A program made the position numbers and the translations under genes. This document shows, in pieces, positions 1-6,921 of a stretch of 17,181 bases of DNA. The notes beneath the pieces were generated by a model. The model searched no databases and had not been told where the DNA came from. It saw only the letters and a program-made list of their open reading frames with translations. The DNA lies in contig JAAFHR010000011.1 of the NCBI GenBank assembly GCA_013298455.1, positions 1 to 17,181 of the forward strand, in the 5' to 3' direction. The stretch comes from Betaproteobacteria bacterium. GTDB lineage: Bacteria > Pseudomonadota > Gammaproteobacteria > Burkholderiales > Casimicrobiaceae. Every line of letters begins with the position of its first letter. The first letter of the stretch is position 1.

Positions 1-1876
1 AGCCATCGAATTCGATGCGGTCTGTGCTGAGCGCCACCGCTTCGAGTGTGTGGTTCAGCGGCGCAGCCAGTGTGTTGTCGAGCAATGTGAATCGGCCGCT
101 TGAGAGCGCGATACCGCCAAGCGAGACTCTCTTTGCGGGCGCGGCGTTCGCGGCTTTTGACTGAACAGCCGCGGCGACTGCGCTGCCGCCCGTCGTGACG
201 GTGGCTGCTGCGAATTTCTGCGATAGATCGTACCCCGTGGCGCTCAAATTGCTCACTATCTGCGGTGCGATGATGTCGAGCTTTGGAAGCTCAATGTTTG
301 CAGCGAGCGCGTCAAATCCAAACGCTGGCAAGCGAATTTCTTTGATGCTGAGCCACGGTAGCGCAGCATCGGGCGACGCGTCGCGAAGCGAGAGATCAGT
401 CGCTCTGACTGTCTTTGACGAAATCTGCGCAACGGCGTTTGCGCCGCTCTCAATCGCAACCCCCAGGGCCACATCTATGTTGGCCGACGCGCGCTGTGGC
501 ACAGCGAAACTCGTGTCGCGAAAGCTTAGTTTCGCCTTCTCCATCGATACATCGGGCAGGTTGACGCGCCAAGTTTTGAGCGGTGCTGCGGGTGCTGAGT
601 TCGGTGCGGTCGCGCCGCTGCCAACTGATGCAAAGGGCAGCGTGACGTTGCCGCGTTGATCGCGAACGACGTTCGCCTGAACGCCGTTGAGTTGCACGCG
701 CGACACACTAATGATTTGCTCAACGACGTTCACCGCTAAGGTGTCAATCGATGCGCTCGTTAACGCTGCGAATGCCGAAGTGTCGGGCTTTGCAGTGTTC
801 ACCGAAATCGATTGCAACGCCGCACTTAGCGGTTCGATCGCGTAAGAAACCAAGGGCGGCGCGGGCGCAACAGCGTTTCGGCGAACCCATGAAAAGCTGA
901 TCGGCGAGAGCGCAACGGATTTCATCGTGGCGGTGTCGTCACCCACGGCCGTTTTGCTGCGAATAATTAAATCAGCGATGTCTATGGCGCCACCACCCAC
1001 GCCCGCGGCCACGAAATCTGTGCCCGCCGCCACGCTGTAATTGGCTCTCAGCGTCGCGAGCCCATCCACCGAAACTGGCAGCGCCACACCCAGCAGCCCG
1101 AGCGTTTTGGCGATGGGCAACTTTGACACCAGCAGATCGCCGCTACTATCAATCGGATTGAGCCCCACGCGGCCGCGCCACTGCACACGAGTTTGATCGT
1201 TGAGCACGGCGTTCAGCGAATACTCGCCACGATCACGCGGCAAGGTGGAGAGCTTCTCAAGTTTGAGCGACAGTGGCTCGAGCGCAACGCTCCGGCGCGC
1301 GGCTGTATTCGCGCCGTCGGTAGCTCGATCATCCGTCAATCGAATCGCTGCATCAATGATCTCAACATTGCCCAAGAGCATGCGTGGCACGCCTGCGTCG
1401 GGATTCGCGGGTTCGGTTGATTTGGGTAACGCGTCTAAAAAACGTGACCAATCGAGCGATCCGTCTTTGTTAATGTGTGCGTTGATTTGCGGTTTACGAA
1501 GCGTCAATCGGTGCGTGGTGAACGCCCAATTGCGAATGCTTGACCACGCGCCATCAATTTCTAGCGCATCGAATCGAGCCAGAGTGCGAGCACCGTCGGC
1601 GAGCGACACTTCACTGAGCTTTAAATCCAAAGTGAACGGATTGAACGACGCAGCAGCCACTTTGAGCTCGCGCCCGGTTTTTTCCTTCACCCATTTCGGC
1701 GCGAACGAAGTTGCAGCGTAGGGCACGCCAAAGTGAAATAACGCGGCGAGCAGACCGAACAGACACACGATCACAATCACCGTGTTGCGTATCGTTCGAA
1801 ACCAATTGCGACGAGGCGCAGCGCCGCGTGCAACGGTATCAGTCGGCAGGGGCAACGGAGCTACTTCGTCTGTCAT
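1..1876 (-). CDS. DUF748 (AsmA-like) envelope protein, C-terminus cut by window edge
   Basis: An open frame runs from ATG at 1876 to the left edge with no stop, giving 625 codons of a larger protein. The N-terminus has a basic cytoplasmic stretch (PRRNWFRTIRN, residues 21-31) followed by one membrane segment at about 31-52 (VIVIVCLFGLLAALFHFGV). Then comes the signature of DUF748 proteins at about residues 76-90 (ASFNPFTLDLKLSEV), and a long beta-rich region with LRKPQINAHINKDGSLDWSR, typical of the AsmA/TamB/YicH superfamily. Members are inner-membrane-anchored periplasmic proteins thought to bridge the envelope or move lipids; that role is family knowledge and is not shown here. Family members are often about 1000 residues or more, so much of the C-terminus should lie outside. 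The Shine-Dalgarno is weak (AGGG very close to ATG). The Rieske gene upstream on the same strand is 118 bases away, so co-transcription is possible but unproven. Confidence 0.88.
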   Translation of the reverse strand, partial: MTDEVAPLPLPTDTVARGAAPRRNWFRTIRNTVIVIVCLFGLLAALFHFGVPYAATSFAPKWVKEKTGRELKVAAASFNPFTLDLKLSEVSLADGARTLARFDALEIDGAWSSIRNWAFTTHRLTLRKPQINAHINKDGSLDWSRFLDALPKSTEPANPDAGVPRMLLGNVEIIDAAIRLTDDRATDGANTAARRSVALEPLSLKLEKLSTLPRDRGEYSLNAVLNDQTRVQWRGRVGLNPIDSSGDLLVSKLPIAKTLGLLGVALPVSVDGLATLRANYSVAAGTDFVAAGVGGGAIDIADLIIRSKTAVGDDTATMKSVALSPISFSWVRRNAVAPAPPLVSYAIEPLSAALQSISVNTAKPDTSAFAALTSASIDTLAVNVVEQIISVSRVQLNGVQANVVRDQRGNVTLPFASVGSGATAPNSAPAAPLKTWRVNLPDVSMEKAKLSFRDTSFAVPQRASANIDVALGVAIESGANAVAQISSKTVRATDLSLRDASPDAALPWLSIKEIRLPAFGFDALAANIELPKLDIIAPQIVSNLSATGYDLSQKFAAATVTTGGSAVAAAVQSKAANAAPAKRVSLGGIALSSGRFTLLDNTLAAPLNHTLEAVALSTDRIEFDG

Positions 1877-1994
1877 GCCCTGATTTTCGCGCATTGCGAT
1901 TCGACTCTTTGATGTGGGAGCGGTTCCACCGCAATTCGAACCACGAAGAAACACGGTCAGGGCGGCGGTATCGCGTCCTACATTGGGTTGGCGT

Positions 1995-3119
1995 TCAATA
2001 CGCCGCAGGCCCCATCTTGGCGCGCAGCCATTCGTGGAAATGCTGCATACCGTCTTCCATCGGGCTTTGATACGGGCCGACCTCTATCTTGCCTTGCTCG
2101 AACAGCGCGCGTCGACCGGCGTCCATACGAACGGCGATTTCGTCGTCTTCGGCACAGGTTTCGAAGTACGCTGCTTGTTGCGCGGCGATGAATTCGGGCT
2201 CAAAGAGCGCGACTTCTTCGGCGTAATAGAACTCCACAACATTCACCGTTTTATCGACAGATTTTGGCCACAGCGACGACACGACCAAGGTGTGCGGATA
2301 CCACTCCACAGTCACGTTGGGGTAATAGGTCAGCCAAATCGCGCCGTGCGGTGGCGCAATGCCGTTGTTGAACTTCATCACGGCATCGTGCCAGCGCTGA
2401 TACACCGCCGAACCGGGCTTATCAAAGCCGCGCGACAAACCCACGGTTTGCACCGAGAATTCCTTGCCGAATTCCCACGTTAAATCATCGCAAGTGACAA
2501 ATTGCCCGAGCCCCGGATGAAACGGGCCGACGTGGTAGTCCTCCAGGTAGACCTCAATAAAGGTCTTCCAGTTGTAATTGCATTCGTGAACGACGGATTT
2601 GTTAAACACGTAACCGTCAAACGACAAGGTTCGCCGCGTTTGCGCGGAGAGCGACGCCAAATCCACGACCGGGTCGCGGGCGCCGTCGAAGAGCAAACCA
2701 TTCCACGATTTGAGCCCGCGATTTTCGAGCGAGAGCGCGGGATTGCACGGAAAATGCGGCGCGCCGATCAATTGGCCTTCGCCTGAATACGTCCAGCGAT
2801 GCAGCGGACACACGACGTTGCCGCCATTGGCTTTGAGCGAGCCCGCACCATCGAGCATCAGTGCTTGGCGATGTCGGCATACGTTCGAGATCAAATTGAT
2901 GCCGCGCTCGGTGTGGGTGAGCGCTTTGGCGTTGCTGCGCGTAGCGAGCACGGCGTAATCGGAAACGTTTGGCACCATCAGCGAGTGGCCCGCGTAGTTT
3001 GCGCCGTGAGCGAACAGCAGGTCACGTTCGCGAGCTAACAAAGCATCGTCGAAGTAAGCCGAAGGCGGAAGCTGTGAGACCGGCGCAGACAGCTCTGCGG
3101 CGGATAAGAGGCGAGTCAT
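1995..3119 (-). CDS. Rieske non-haem iron oxygenase, alpha (catalytic) subunit
   Basis: A 374-residue aromatic-ring-hydroxylating-dioxygenase-type alpha subunit. The Rieske [2Fe-2S] site is complete: C81-x-H83 (NVCRHRQALM) and C104-x2-H107 (VVCPLHRWTYSGEGQ). The mononuclear iron site is at NWKTFIEVYLEDYHVGPFHP: H196 and H201 are the two His ligands, with E193 at the position of the bridging carboxylate. A C-terminal acidic cluster (CAEDDEIAV, D325/D326) fits the third iron ligand. Such enzymes use O2 and electrons from a reductase to hydroxylate or demethylate substrates in the cytoplasm; the substrate cannot be read from sequence. The E-x2-H spacing is the one seen in betaine/carnitine-type oxygenases rather than the Asp of naphthalene dioxygenase. 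No ferredoxin or reductase gene is in the window. AGGGAG at 3123-3128 lies 3 bases before the ATG and supports this start. Confidence 0.93.
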   Translation of the reverse strand: MTRLLSAAELSAPVSQLPPSAYFDDALLARERDLLFAHGANYAGHSLMVPNVSDYAVLATRSNAKALTHTERGINLISNVCRHRQALMLDGAGSLKANGGNVVCPLHRWTYSGEGQLIGAPHFPCNPALSLENRGLKSWNGLLFDGARDPVVDLASLSAQTRRTLSFDGYVFNKSVVHECNYNWKTFIEVYLEDYHVGPFHPGLGQFVTCDDLTWEFGKEFSVQTVGLSRGFDKPGSAVYQRWHDAVMKFNNGIAPPHGAIWLTYYPNVTVEWYPHTLVVSSLWPKSVDKTVNVVEFYYAEEVALFEPEFIAAQQAAYFETCAEDDEIAVRMDAGRRALFEQGKIEVGPYQSPMEDGMQHFHEWLRAKMGPAAY

Positions 3120-3122
3120 CGT

Positions 3123-3128
3123 CTCCCT
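3123..3128 (-). promoter_or_regulatory. Shine-Dalgarno of the Rieske oxygenase gene
   Basis: AGGGAG on the minus strand, three bases before the ATG at 3119. It supports the chosen start. Confidence 0.6.
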
Positions 3129-3380
3129 TTCCAGTACAAAAAGTTAACCCAACACAAACCAGGTGCAATTACGGAGATGCACCCAACCCTTGCTAAGTCA
3201 ACCTCTGCCCGGACGTCCTACGCTCATCTGTGTGGCCACATCGAGCGCTGCTGGCGGGAGGCTGCGTCGTCAAACATTTCTATTATTCCACGACTGAGCG
3301 CCGGGGGCTTGATCGCGCGCTCTAATCGAAAAATCGCGGCGCAACTCGCAAAACGAAGACCTCTGCACAATTACCTTATC

Positions 3381-3410
3381 CGTCATTCCCGCGAAGGCGG
3401 GAATCCATGG
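3381..3410 (+). repeat. Palindromic repeat arm, ATTCCCGCG-AAG-GCGGGAAT type, copy 1
   Basis: CGTCATTCCCGCG is followed by AAGGCGGGAATCC. The arm is itself a near-palindrome (ATTCCCGC facing GCGGGAAT) and belongs to a class of intergenic repeat common in Proteobacteria. The matching arm in the opposite orientation is at 3455-3484. Confidence 0.8.
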
Positions 3411-3454
3411 TCGCTGAAGAGTCATGCTCCAAGTGATTGATTTTGCTCAACTCA

Positions 3455-3484
3455 CCATAGATTCCCGCCTGCGCGGGAATGACG
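3455..3484 (-). repeat. Palindromic repeat arm, ATTCCCGCG-type, copy 2 (inverted)
   Basis: ATTCCCGCCTGCGCGGGAAT followed by GACG is an inverted copy of the arm at 3381-3410, differing at a few bases (CTGCG in place of the AAGG-side centre). The two arms could fold into a long hairpin with about 44 bases between them. Confidence 0.8.
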
Positions 3485-3715
3485 AGTCTGGGGGATGTGC
3501 GCTCAGTTGGCAGTTGTGCAGAGGTCTCAAACTCGTGAAGCCGCTTCCACTCGCATTTCCGTCATGCGCCGAGTAGAAAATGAGCGATTGTGGTCGAACG
3601 GCTTTTCCTCTCAATGACCTATTAATTGAGGCGTTTGACGGGTTTACTTCTATTTTCGAAAACTAGCAAAATCTTCACTTAGGCCACAATCAATAAAGCA
3701 TTTAGACGATAAGCT

Positions 3716-4906
3716 TTATCCCGCAAACACAATTCCAGCGGCCATCATCTCGCGCGCGGCGGCGTCGCTGTAGCCCAGTGATGTCAAGAGCGCTGCGGTG
3801 TCGGCGCCCAATTGCGGCGGATCGTTTCGAAGCGGCATGCGCTGGCCATCAAGCTGAAACGGCAACAGCGGCACGCGGGTTTCGCGGCCATCGGGCAGCG
3901 TGGTCGGCACCAAGCCGCCAGACTCATTCAAATGCACATCATCAAAGAGTTCATGCGGCTTGTTGATCGGCGCGTAGGGCAAGCCGTTATCTTCGAAAAT
4001 TTTTGTGAGTTCAGCGGCACTAAACGCAGCGAGACGACGGCGCAATTCGGGCAGCAGCCATGCACGAACGGTGACGCGATCATTGTTAAGTTTGAGCCTT
4101 GGATCGGTAAACAAATCGCTGTAAGCAAACGCTTCACAAAAAATCTTCCACTGCGAATCGCTCACCGCTGAGAGGAAAATCTGCTCGCCGTCTTTTACGG
4201 TAAACACATCGTAAATGCCCCAGGCGCTGATGCGATTGGGCATGGGATCGGCGGCCTTGCCCGTCACCGCAAACTGCATCATGTGTTGCGCGACAAGCCA
4301 AATATTGTTTTCATAAAGCGCAGATTCAACGAGCTGCCCTTGCCCCGTTTCGCGGCGCTGCATCAGCGCAGCGAGCGTGCCAATCGCCCCAAACATCCCA
4401 CCCATGATGTCGTTCACGCTCGAGCCCGCACGAAGCGGTTGCCCCACGGGGCCGGTCATGTAAGCGAGGCCGCCCATCATCTGAACGACCTCATCGAGCG
4501 CCGTGCGATTTTCGTAAGGGCCGGGCAGAAAGCCTTTGAGCGCCACGTAAATAATCGTGTCGTTTAATCGCTTGACTGAGGCGTAATCCAAGCCCTGCGC
4601 CGCCATCGTTTCTGGGCGGAAGTTGTGCGCCATCACGTCGGCCGTGGCAAGCAATTTGTAGATGATTTCGCGACCTGCGTCGGTTTGTAAATCAATCGAG
4701 AGGCTCCGCTTGTTGCGATTAAACAGCGGATAAAAACCTGCACCCGAACCGAGCAAACGGCGCGTATTGTCGCCCTTGATAGGCTCCACTTTGATGACCT
4801 CTGCGCCCAAATCCGCAAGCACTAAGCCGTGCGTTGGGCCCATCACCATGTGGGTAAATTCGACGACGCGGATGCCAGTAAGCGGGAGTGATTGTGGGCT
4901 ATTCAT
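3716..4906 (-). CDS. Class III (CaiB/BaiF family) CoA-transferase
   Basis: A 396-residue protein, a normal length for family III CoA-transferases, which move CoA between carboxylic acids through an aspartyl-CoA anhydride. The N-terminus has the family signature LTGIRVVEFTHMVMGPTHG (residues 9-27) and ADLGAEVIKVEPIKGD (31-46). RNKRSLSIDL (64-73) and the DVMAHNFRPETM segment (90-101) are also typical. The likely catalytic Asp is D166 in GSSVNDIMGGMFG, the position of Asp169 in formyl-CoA transferase. GQGQLVESALYEN (188-200) is a further family block. The acid substrate is unknown; CaiB-like carnitine, formyl-CoA, succinyl and acyl-acid subtypes cannot be separated by eye. The start is supported by the domain beginning, though no good Shine-Dalgarno precedes it. 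The gamma-carbonic-anhydrase gene upstream is 164 bases away across a repeat pair, so a single transcript is uncertain. Confidence 0.93.
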   Translation of the reverse strand: MNSPQSLPLTGIRVVEFTHMVMGPTHGLVLADLGAEVIKVEPIKGDNTRRLLGSGAGFYPLFNRNKRSLSIDLQTDAGREIIYKLLATADVMAHNFRPETMAAQGLDYASVKRLNDTIIYVALKGFLPGPYENRTALDEVVQMMGGLAYMTGPVGQPLRAGSSVNDIMGGMFGAIGTLAALMQRRETGQGQLVESALYENNIWLVAQHMMQFAVTGKAADPMPNRISAWGIYDVFTVKDGEQIFLSAVSDSQWKIFCEAFAYSDLFTDPRLKLNNDRVTVRAWLLPELRRRLAAFSAAELTKIFEDNGLPYAPINKPHELFDDVHLNESGGLVPTTLPDGRETRVPLLPFQLDGQRMPLRNDPPQLGADTAALLTSLGYSDAAAREMMAAGIVFAG

Positions 4907-4956
4907 GGGTATGAACCAAGCGAAAATTTATTGAGAACCGACCGATTGAAGCGCTC

Positions 4957-4981
4957 TCATCCTGAGCGAGCGCGAAGGATC
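4957..4981 (+). repeat. TCATCCTGAG/GAAGGATC dispersed repeat, arm A
   Basis: TCATCCTGAGCGAGCGCGAA followed by GGATC. One of five arms of this family in the window. It faces arm B at 5031-5057, which makes an inverted pair in the gap between the CoA-transferase and gamma-carbonic-anhydrase genes. Confidence 0.8.
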
Positions 4982-5030
4982 AGGTTGCTGATAAACCAAT
5001 GATTGAAACAACTGCATCGTGGCGCGTCTT

Positions 5031-5057
5031 GATCCCTCGTTGGCACTCAGGATGACA
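5031..5057 (-). repeat. TCATCCTGAG/GAAGGATC dispersed repeat, arm B (degenerate, inverted)
   Basis: GATCCCTCGTTGGCACTCAG followed by GATGACA. The outer parts match the reverse complement of arm A while the centre has diverged. Together with arm A it may form a stem of about 100 bases between two same-strand genes, which could act in termination or RNA processing (inference). Confidence 0.7.
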
Positions 5058-5070
5058 GCGTCAATGCCAC

Positions 5071-5595
5071 CTATGCGATTCGCTTCAAATCCGTGCGAAA
5101 CCGCGCAGCATTGGCAACGTAGTGTTCAGCGCTGCCCTTGAGCCGCGCGATTTGCTCCGCTGACAACTCCTTCACGGCCTTCGCAGGCGAACCAATAATC
5201 ATCGAACCATCGGGAAACGATTTCCCCTCGGTCACCAACGCGCCCGCACCAACGAGGCAGCCTTTGCCGATCACCGCGCCATTGAGCACTACCGCGCCAA
5301 TGCCGATGAGCGACCCGTCGCCAATGGTGCAGCCATGCAACATCACTTGATGACCCACGGTGACATTCGCGCCCACGGTGAGCGGCATGCCTTCATCGGC
5401 GTGCAGCACGGAGTTGTCTTGGATGTTTGAGTTTTCACCCACGGTGATCGTTGAAGTGTCACCCCGCAGTACAGCCCCGAACCAAATGCTCACGTTATTG
5501 GCGAGCGTGACGTTGCCCATCACATCGGCTGAATCGGCGATCCATGCGGTGGATGAGATTGTGGGGGATATGCTTTCGAGCGAGTAAATTGCCAT
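5071..5595 (-). CDS. Gamma-carbonic-anhydrase-like hexapeptide protein (YrdA/PaaY type)
   Basis: A 174-residue left-handed beta-helix protein built of hexapeptide repeats with small or hydrophobic residues every six positions (for example VTLANNVSIWFGAVLRGD, residues 29-46, and IGDGSLIGIGAVVLNGAVIG, 91-110). The three metal-binding His of the gamma class are visible: H65 (SVLHADEG), H82 (VGHQV) and H87 (MLHGC), with the H-x4-H spacing as in archaeal Cam. It ends with an amphipathic helix (LSAEQIARLKGSAEHYVANA), as in YrdA. The family includes true carbonic anhydrases and homologues with no demonstrated activity, as well as PaaY thioesterases, so the metal-site assignment is firmer than the reaction. 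Such genes often sit alone. The start agrees with the family N-terminus; upstream only CGGAA is seen as a weak ribosome-binding site. Confidence 0.93.
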   Translation of the reverse strand: MAIYSLESISPTISSTAWIADSADVMGNVTLANNVSIWFGAVLRGDTSTITVGENSNIQDNSVLHADEGMPLTVGANVTVGHQVMLHGCTIGDGSLIGIGAVVLNGAVIGKGCLVGAGALVTEGKSFPDGSMIIGSPAKAVKELSAEQIARLKGSAEHYVANAARFRTDLKRIA

Positions 5596-5639
5596 AAAAA
5601 TTCCGTTGTGTTGCGTACAGCTAGCGTCAAAAGCGCACT

Positions 5640-5666
5640 GTCATCCTGAGCAGCGCGAAGGATCAG
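5640..5666 (+). repeat. TCATCCTGAG/GAAGGATC dispersed repeat, arm C
   Basis: GTCATCCTGAGCAGCGCGAA followed by GGATCAG, in the 170-base gap between the Bug protein gene and the gamma-carbonic-anhydrase gene. The expected partner arm is badly decayed: CGCTCTGCTCAACATGAC near 5720-5737 keeps only part of the pattern. Confidence 0.75.
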
Positions 5667-5765
5667 CAGGAGTAACAGCTCCGCCGCTATGACCGAGAGC
5701 GTTTGCCACCTGATGTTTCGCTCTGCTCAACATGACCATTTGCGGTTTAGTTTCCGATCTGGCGC

Positions 5766-6701
5766 TTACTTCGCCAAGCCCAGCAATTTCGCGGCCTCGG
5801 TGTAGGCTCGTTTACGCTCATCCATAAACGCCGCGACACGATCGAGCGGCACATCGATCCATTCAAAGCCGCCGTCAGCCATTTGCTTTTTCATGTCAGG
5901 ATCGGCGTTGATCTTGGCGAACAAATCGCTGATCTGTTTTTTGATGGCGTCGGGCGTTGCTTTTGGTACGGCTACACCGCGATAGGCGCCGTCGACCCAA
6001 TTGAAGCCCGCTTCTTTGAATGTGGGTGCGTTCGGAAACAAGGGATGGCGCTTTTCTGTGGCCACAGCGAGCACGCGAACTTTTTCCTTTTGCGCAATTG
6101 CAAACGTGGTGTAGCTCATCGCTGCGTCGACATGCTTACCCAAAATTGCAGTCGCCATATCGGCGGTACCTTTGAACGGCACATAGGTAAATTTCACGCC
6201 CGCCAAGCTCTCAAATCGCACCGCCGCCGCGTGGTTAGCCGAATTGAGCGCACTGCCACCCACATTGAGTTTTCCTGGATTGGCTTTGGCGTCGGCAATC
6301 AAATCGGCGAGTGTTTTGTATTTGCTGTCACCCGGCACCACAATCGCGTCGGGCGTAAAGTGAAACCAGTACACGCTTGCGATGTCATCCGTTTTGAACT
6401 GAACATTGCCCTCCATCGGCTGCAACACCAGATGCGGCAAATTCACGCCCGCCACCGTGTAGCCGTCCGCTGGTTCGCGATTGATGGTGTTCCACACAAG
6501 CGCACCGCCCGCCCCGGCTTTGTTTTGCACAATGAAATCTTTGCCCGTGAGCTTTCGAGCGATGATGCCCTGCTGACGCGCCGCCACATCGGATTCACCA
6601 CCAGCGGTGAACGGAATGATGTAGTTGATATTTTTGTCGGGGAATTGAGCGAACGCGGTGAGCGATGTGATCGCCGCGAACGCTACGATGAATTTGCGCA
6701 T
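5766..6701 (-). CDS. Bug-family (TctC) periplasmic solute-binding protein
   Basis: A 311-residue extracytoplasmic binding protein of the tripartite tricarboxylate transporter type. It has a Sec signal peptide, MRKFIVAFAAITSLTAFA, with cleavage expected near residue 18 (AFA-QF). The mature N-terminus FPDKNINYIIPFTAGGESDV is the family signature. Further blocks are GKDFIVQNKAGAGGALVWN, NVGGSALNSANHAAAVRFES, VPFKGTADMATAILGKHVDA and the C-terminal WIDVPLDRVAAFMDERKRAYTEAAKLLGL. Known Bug proteins bind carboxylates such as citrate, glutamate or nicotinate, and the ligand here is unknown. No tctA or tctB membrane genes lie in the window, which is usual for the many orphan Bug genes of Burkholderiales. 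AGGAGG at 6707-6712, five bases before ATG, fixes the start. Confidence 0.95.
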   Translation of the reverse strand: MRKFIVAFAAITSLTAFAQFPDKNINYIIPFTAGGESDVAARQQGIIARKLTGKDFIVQNKAGAGGALVWNTINREPADGYTVAGVNLPHLVLQPMEGNVQFKTDDIASVYWFHFTPDAIVVPGDSKYKTLADLIADAKANPGKLNVGGSALNSANHAAAVRFESLAGVKFTYVPFKGTADMATAILGKHVDAAMSYTTFAIAQKEKVRVLAVATEKRHPLFPNAPTFKEAGFNWVDGAYRGVAVPKATPDAIKKQISDLFAKINADPDMKKQMADGGFEWIDVPLDRVAAFMDERKRAYTEAAKLLGLAK

Positions 6702-6706
6702 GGTTG

Positions 6707-6712
6707 CCTCCT
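6707..6712 (-). promoter_or_regulatory. Consensus Shine-Dalgarno of the Bug gene
   Basis: AGGAGG on the minus strand, five bases before the ATG at 6701. This is the strongest ribosome-binding site in the window and suggests high expression of the binding protein. Confidence 0.75.
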
Positions 6713-6804
6713 GTCTATCAGGTCACAGAATAACGCAACTGGCTCTCGGACGGACGACGGCGGACCAGTGCGGCGGCGCGGGTTGCCCCTAGACGATGCT
6801 CGCA

Positions 6805-6921
6805 TCAGCGTGCAACTGCTGCTTGACGCAATGCGTCAACGGCCAAGTCATTCAAGCTGACGCCAGCAAGTTCCGCCGCATTGATCGCTCTCGCGCGAAC
6901 CTCCGCAGAGACGCGCAGCAT
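6805..6921 (-). CDS. Small ribbon-helix-helix protein (HicB/CopG antitoxin-like)
   Basis: A 38-residue frame, MLRVSAEVRARAINAAELAG then VSLNDLAVDALRQAAVAR. The pattern of a short strand (LRVS), a helix (AEVRARAINAAELAG), the turn VSLND and a second helix matches the ribbon-helix-helix DNA-binding fold, most like the C-terminal part of HicB-type antitoxins (LRVP.E...AA...GVSLN.LV..AL). Its ATG overlaps the TGA of the 224-residue gene by one base (TGATG), so translation is probably coupled. An in-frame upstream ATG at 6963 would give a 52-residue form beginning MRPGIECNEWRGGL; I cannot decide between the two. Either it is a minimal DNA-binding partner of the upstream protein, or it is the remnant of a larger antitoxin gene truncated when the upstream gene arrived. 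It is too short for most gene callers. Confidence 0.55.
   Translation of the reverse strand: MLRVSAEVRARAINAAELAGVSLNDLAVDALRQAAVAR

Larger units (their letters stand above)
3357..3527. mobile_element. MITE-like element, 14-bp perfect terminal inverted repeats
   Basis: The left end AGACCTCTGCACAA (3357-3370) is the exact reverse complement of TTGTGCAGAGGTCT (3514-3527). The 171 bp contain no credible ORF. Nested inside are two arms of a second palindromic repeat facing each other (3381-3410 and 3455-3484). The termini resemble, from memory, the GAGACCTTTGCAAAA-like ends of some IS5-family elements such as IS1106, so a non-autonomous derivative is plausible. No clear target-site duplication is visible, because the flanking bases (ACGA and CAAA) do not match. 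It could instead be two stacked intergenic palindromes without mobility. Confidence 0.5.
3129..3715. other. Long non-coding gap holding a MITE-like repeat element
   Basis: I see no convincing gene in this stretch of nearly 600 bases between the CoA-transferase and the Rieske gene. The only longish frame (plus strand, about 3177-3440) reads through the palindromic repeat and yields the familiar spurious peptide RHSREGGNP. The central part is the 171-bp inverted-repeat element described separately. The segment 3528-3715 is visibly AT-richer, with a short palindrome GATAA-GCT-TTATC at 3708-3720 overlapping the stop of the CoA-transferase gene. The Rieske promoter should lie near 3130-3350, but no clear -35/-10 pair was found. 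Confidence 0.6.

Noticed and set aside
195..659. Plus-strand frames across the first 1.9 kb
   Set aside because: The minus strand is one uninterrupted 625-codon frame with DUF748 features; the plus-strand frames are shadows of it.
1877..1994. Terminator between the Rieske gene and the DUF748 gene
   Set aside because: Only short stems such as GCGG-TTCCA-CCGC near 1920-1932 are present and no T-run follows, so I could not support one.
3177..3440. Plus-strand frame of 87 residues in the long gap
   Set aside because: It reads through the ATTCCCGCG-type repeat and gives the well-known artefact peptide RHSREGGNP; no family likeness or ribosome-binding site.
5883..6860. 325-residue open frame on the plus strand
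   Set aside because: It lies antisense to the Bug gene, has a Cys/His/Arg-rich composition typical of a shadow frame, and the opposite strand has clear family motifs.
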